Shown here: piece by piece, positions 39,313 through 40,061 of the stretch
Layout of the letters: each line of letters opens with the position of its first letter
Position numbering within the stretch: position 1 is the first letter of the stretch
Source: an uncultured Dialister sp.
Lineage (GTDB): Bacteria > Bacillota > Negativicutes > Veillonellales > Dialisteraceae
DNA: 40,061 nt
Reading direction: 5' to 3'
NCBI GenBank assembly: GCA_900545365.1
Contig: UQYL01000013.1
Location: 1-40,061 of the forward strand
Position numbers and translations under genes: made by a program
The notes under the pieces: model-generated
Databases searched by the model: none
Told to the model about the DNA's origin: nothing
Seen by the model: the letters and a program-made list of their open reading frames with translations, nothing else

Positions 39313-40061
39313 ACAGCGCCGATCCCGTCATCCTCACACAGGGCCTCACATGCCGCTTCGGAAATTTCACCGCCGTCGATCATCTGTCTCTCTCCGTGCC
39401 CCGCGGCGCGGTATACGGATTCATCGGCTCCAACGGCAGCGGCAAATCCACAGCGATCCGCATGATCTGCGGTCTTCTCCGGCCCAGCGAAGGCCGGGCG
39501 GAAGTGCTCGGCTGCGACACGGGGAAAGAGCCGGAAAAAGTGCGGCAGCGCCTCGGCTACATGTCGCAGAAATTCAGCCTCTACCTCGATCTCACGGCGG
39601 AAGAGAATCTCCGCTTCTATGCTTCTCTCTACGGCCTCTCCGGCGCGCGCCGGGAAGAAAAAATCGAGGAAGCCCTTGCCCTGATGGACCTCACTGACCG
39701 CCGCCGCATCCAGGCGGGCGGCTTCTCCGGCGGCCAGCGGCAGCGGGCCATGATCGCCATGGTCATCGCCCAGGACACGGAGTATGTGCTGCTGGATGAG
39801 CCCACCAACAACCTGGATATCTATCACGCCACCAACATGATGAAAATCGTCCGCCGCCTCTGCGACGAGCTGGGGAAGACGGTGATTTTGGTGCTGCATG
39901 AGATCAACTATGCGGCATTCTATTCCGACTATATCTGTGCCTTCAAGGACGGAAAAATCGCCAAGTTCGGCACTGTGGAGGAGGTGATGACGAAAGAGAA
40001 CCTGTCGCAGATCTATCAGGTGGACTTCGAGATCCTGACCATTGCGGGCAAACCCCTGTCC
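39309..40061 (+). CDS. ABC transporter ATP-binding protein, cut by the right edge; chimeric appearance
   Basis: ABC ATPase with Walker A GSNGSGKST, Q-loop MSQKFSLY, signature FSGGQRQR, Walker B VLLDEPTNN and H-loop VLHEIN. The first 140 residues look like an exporter ATPase (AVDHLSLSVPRGAVYGFIG, LDLTAEENLRFYASLYGL), as expected after an HlyD gene. From the signature onward (RAMIAMVIAQDTEYVLLDEPTNNLDIYHATNMMKI, then EINYAAFYSDYICAFKDGKI) it resembles iron-siderophore import ATPases such as YclP/FecE. Leucine codons shift from mostly CTC to mostly CTG at the same point (about 39735). This may be a real fusion or a misassembly. The 3' end is outside the window. Confidence 0.8.
   Translation, partial: MNSADPVILTQGLTCRFGNFTAVDHLSLSVPRGAVYGFIGSNGSGKSTAIRMICGLLRPSEGRAEVLGCDTGKEPEKVRQRLGYMSQKFSLYLDLTAEENLRFYASLYGLSGARREEKIEEALALMDLTDRRRIQAGGFSGGQRQRAMIAMVIAQDTEYVLLDEPTNNLDIYHATNMMKIVRRLCDELGKTVILVLHEINYAAFYSDYICAFKDGKIAKFGTVEEVMTKENLSQIYQVDFEILTIAGKPLS

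Overview
The window is GC-rich DNA that looks like a low-redundancy chromosome segment of a Gram-negative Firmicute (class Negativicutes, Veillonella/Dialister/Megasphaera-like). This placement is inference. It rests on T-box leaders and a tandem glycine riboswitch (Firmicute-style RNA regulation) next to tRNA genes with encoded CCA ends, HlyD-type envelope export genes, and a type II-A CRISPR system. Most genes carry good Shine-Dalgarno sequences (AGGAGG-like).

Layout. 1-6.0 kb (minus strand): a glycine cleavage operon, gcvT-gcvH-gcvPA-gcvPB-lplA-lpd, behind a tandem glycine riboswitch. It encodes all the enzyme parts plus its own lipoate ligase and lipoamide dehydrogenase (cut by the left edge). 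6.0-9.6 kb: an HD phosphohydrolase, a small membrane-anchored protein, a pyridoxamine-kinase-like protein and a LivK-type amino-acid binding lipoprotein behind a T-box leader with two terminators. 9.8-17.5 kb: a type II-A CRISPR-Cas locus: an array of 20 repeats and 19 spacers, csn2, cas2, cas1, cas9, and a divergent tracrRNA gene with its own promoter and terminator. At the old end of the array sits a probable small-RNA gene that I do not recognise. 17.6-22.5 kb: a HAD hydrolase, a TSCPD-domain protein and a single-chain PurL. 22.7-24.1 kb: two SIMPL-domain secreted proteins. 24.2-24.5 kb: a gene-free stretch with two kinds of short repeat. 24.5-27.5 kb: two overlapping MATE transporters behind a leader with a terminator and a 20-codon upstream ORF. 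27.5-30.2 kb: an MBL-fold hydrolase and a histone-deacetylase-fold protein with altered catalytic residues, divergent from a TetR regulator. 30.3-30.5 kb: tRNA-Asn, tRNA-Glu, tRNA-Val. 30.7-32.9 kb: nitroreductase, RidA, YbaK-like deacylase, LysE-type exporter. 32.9-35.2 kb: an RsiV-like (DUF3298) protein and a second LivK-type protein behind a second double-terminator T-box. 35.3-37.6 kb: PadR, a DUF1700 membrane protein and three small secreted proteins, two sharing a Cys/His-rich tail. 37.7-40.1 kb: TetR, HlyD-type adaptor and an ABC ATPase cut by the right edge, the start of a YbhG/YbhF-like exporter operon.

How it works together. Amino-acid sensing by RNA recurs: glycine through the riboswitch, and branched-chain amino acids through two T-boxes in front of two binding proteins that have no permease genes beside them. 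The CRISPR locus appears complete and intact (all Cas9 catalytic residues present, tracrRNA pairs with the repeat). Both window edges look compositionally unlike the interior, and the right-edge ATPase reads like a fusion of two ABC families, so chimeric assembly at the ends should be considered.
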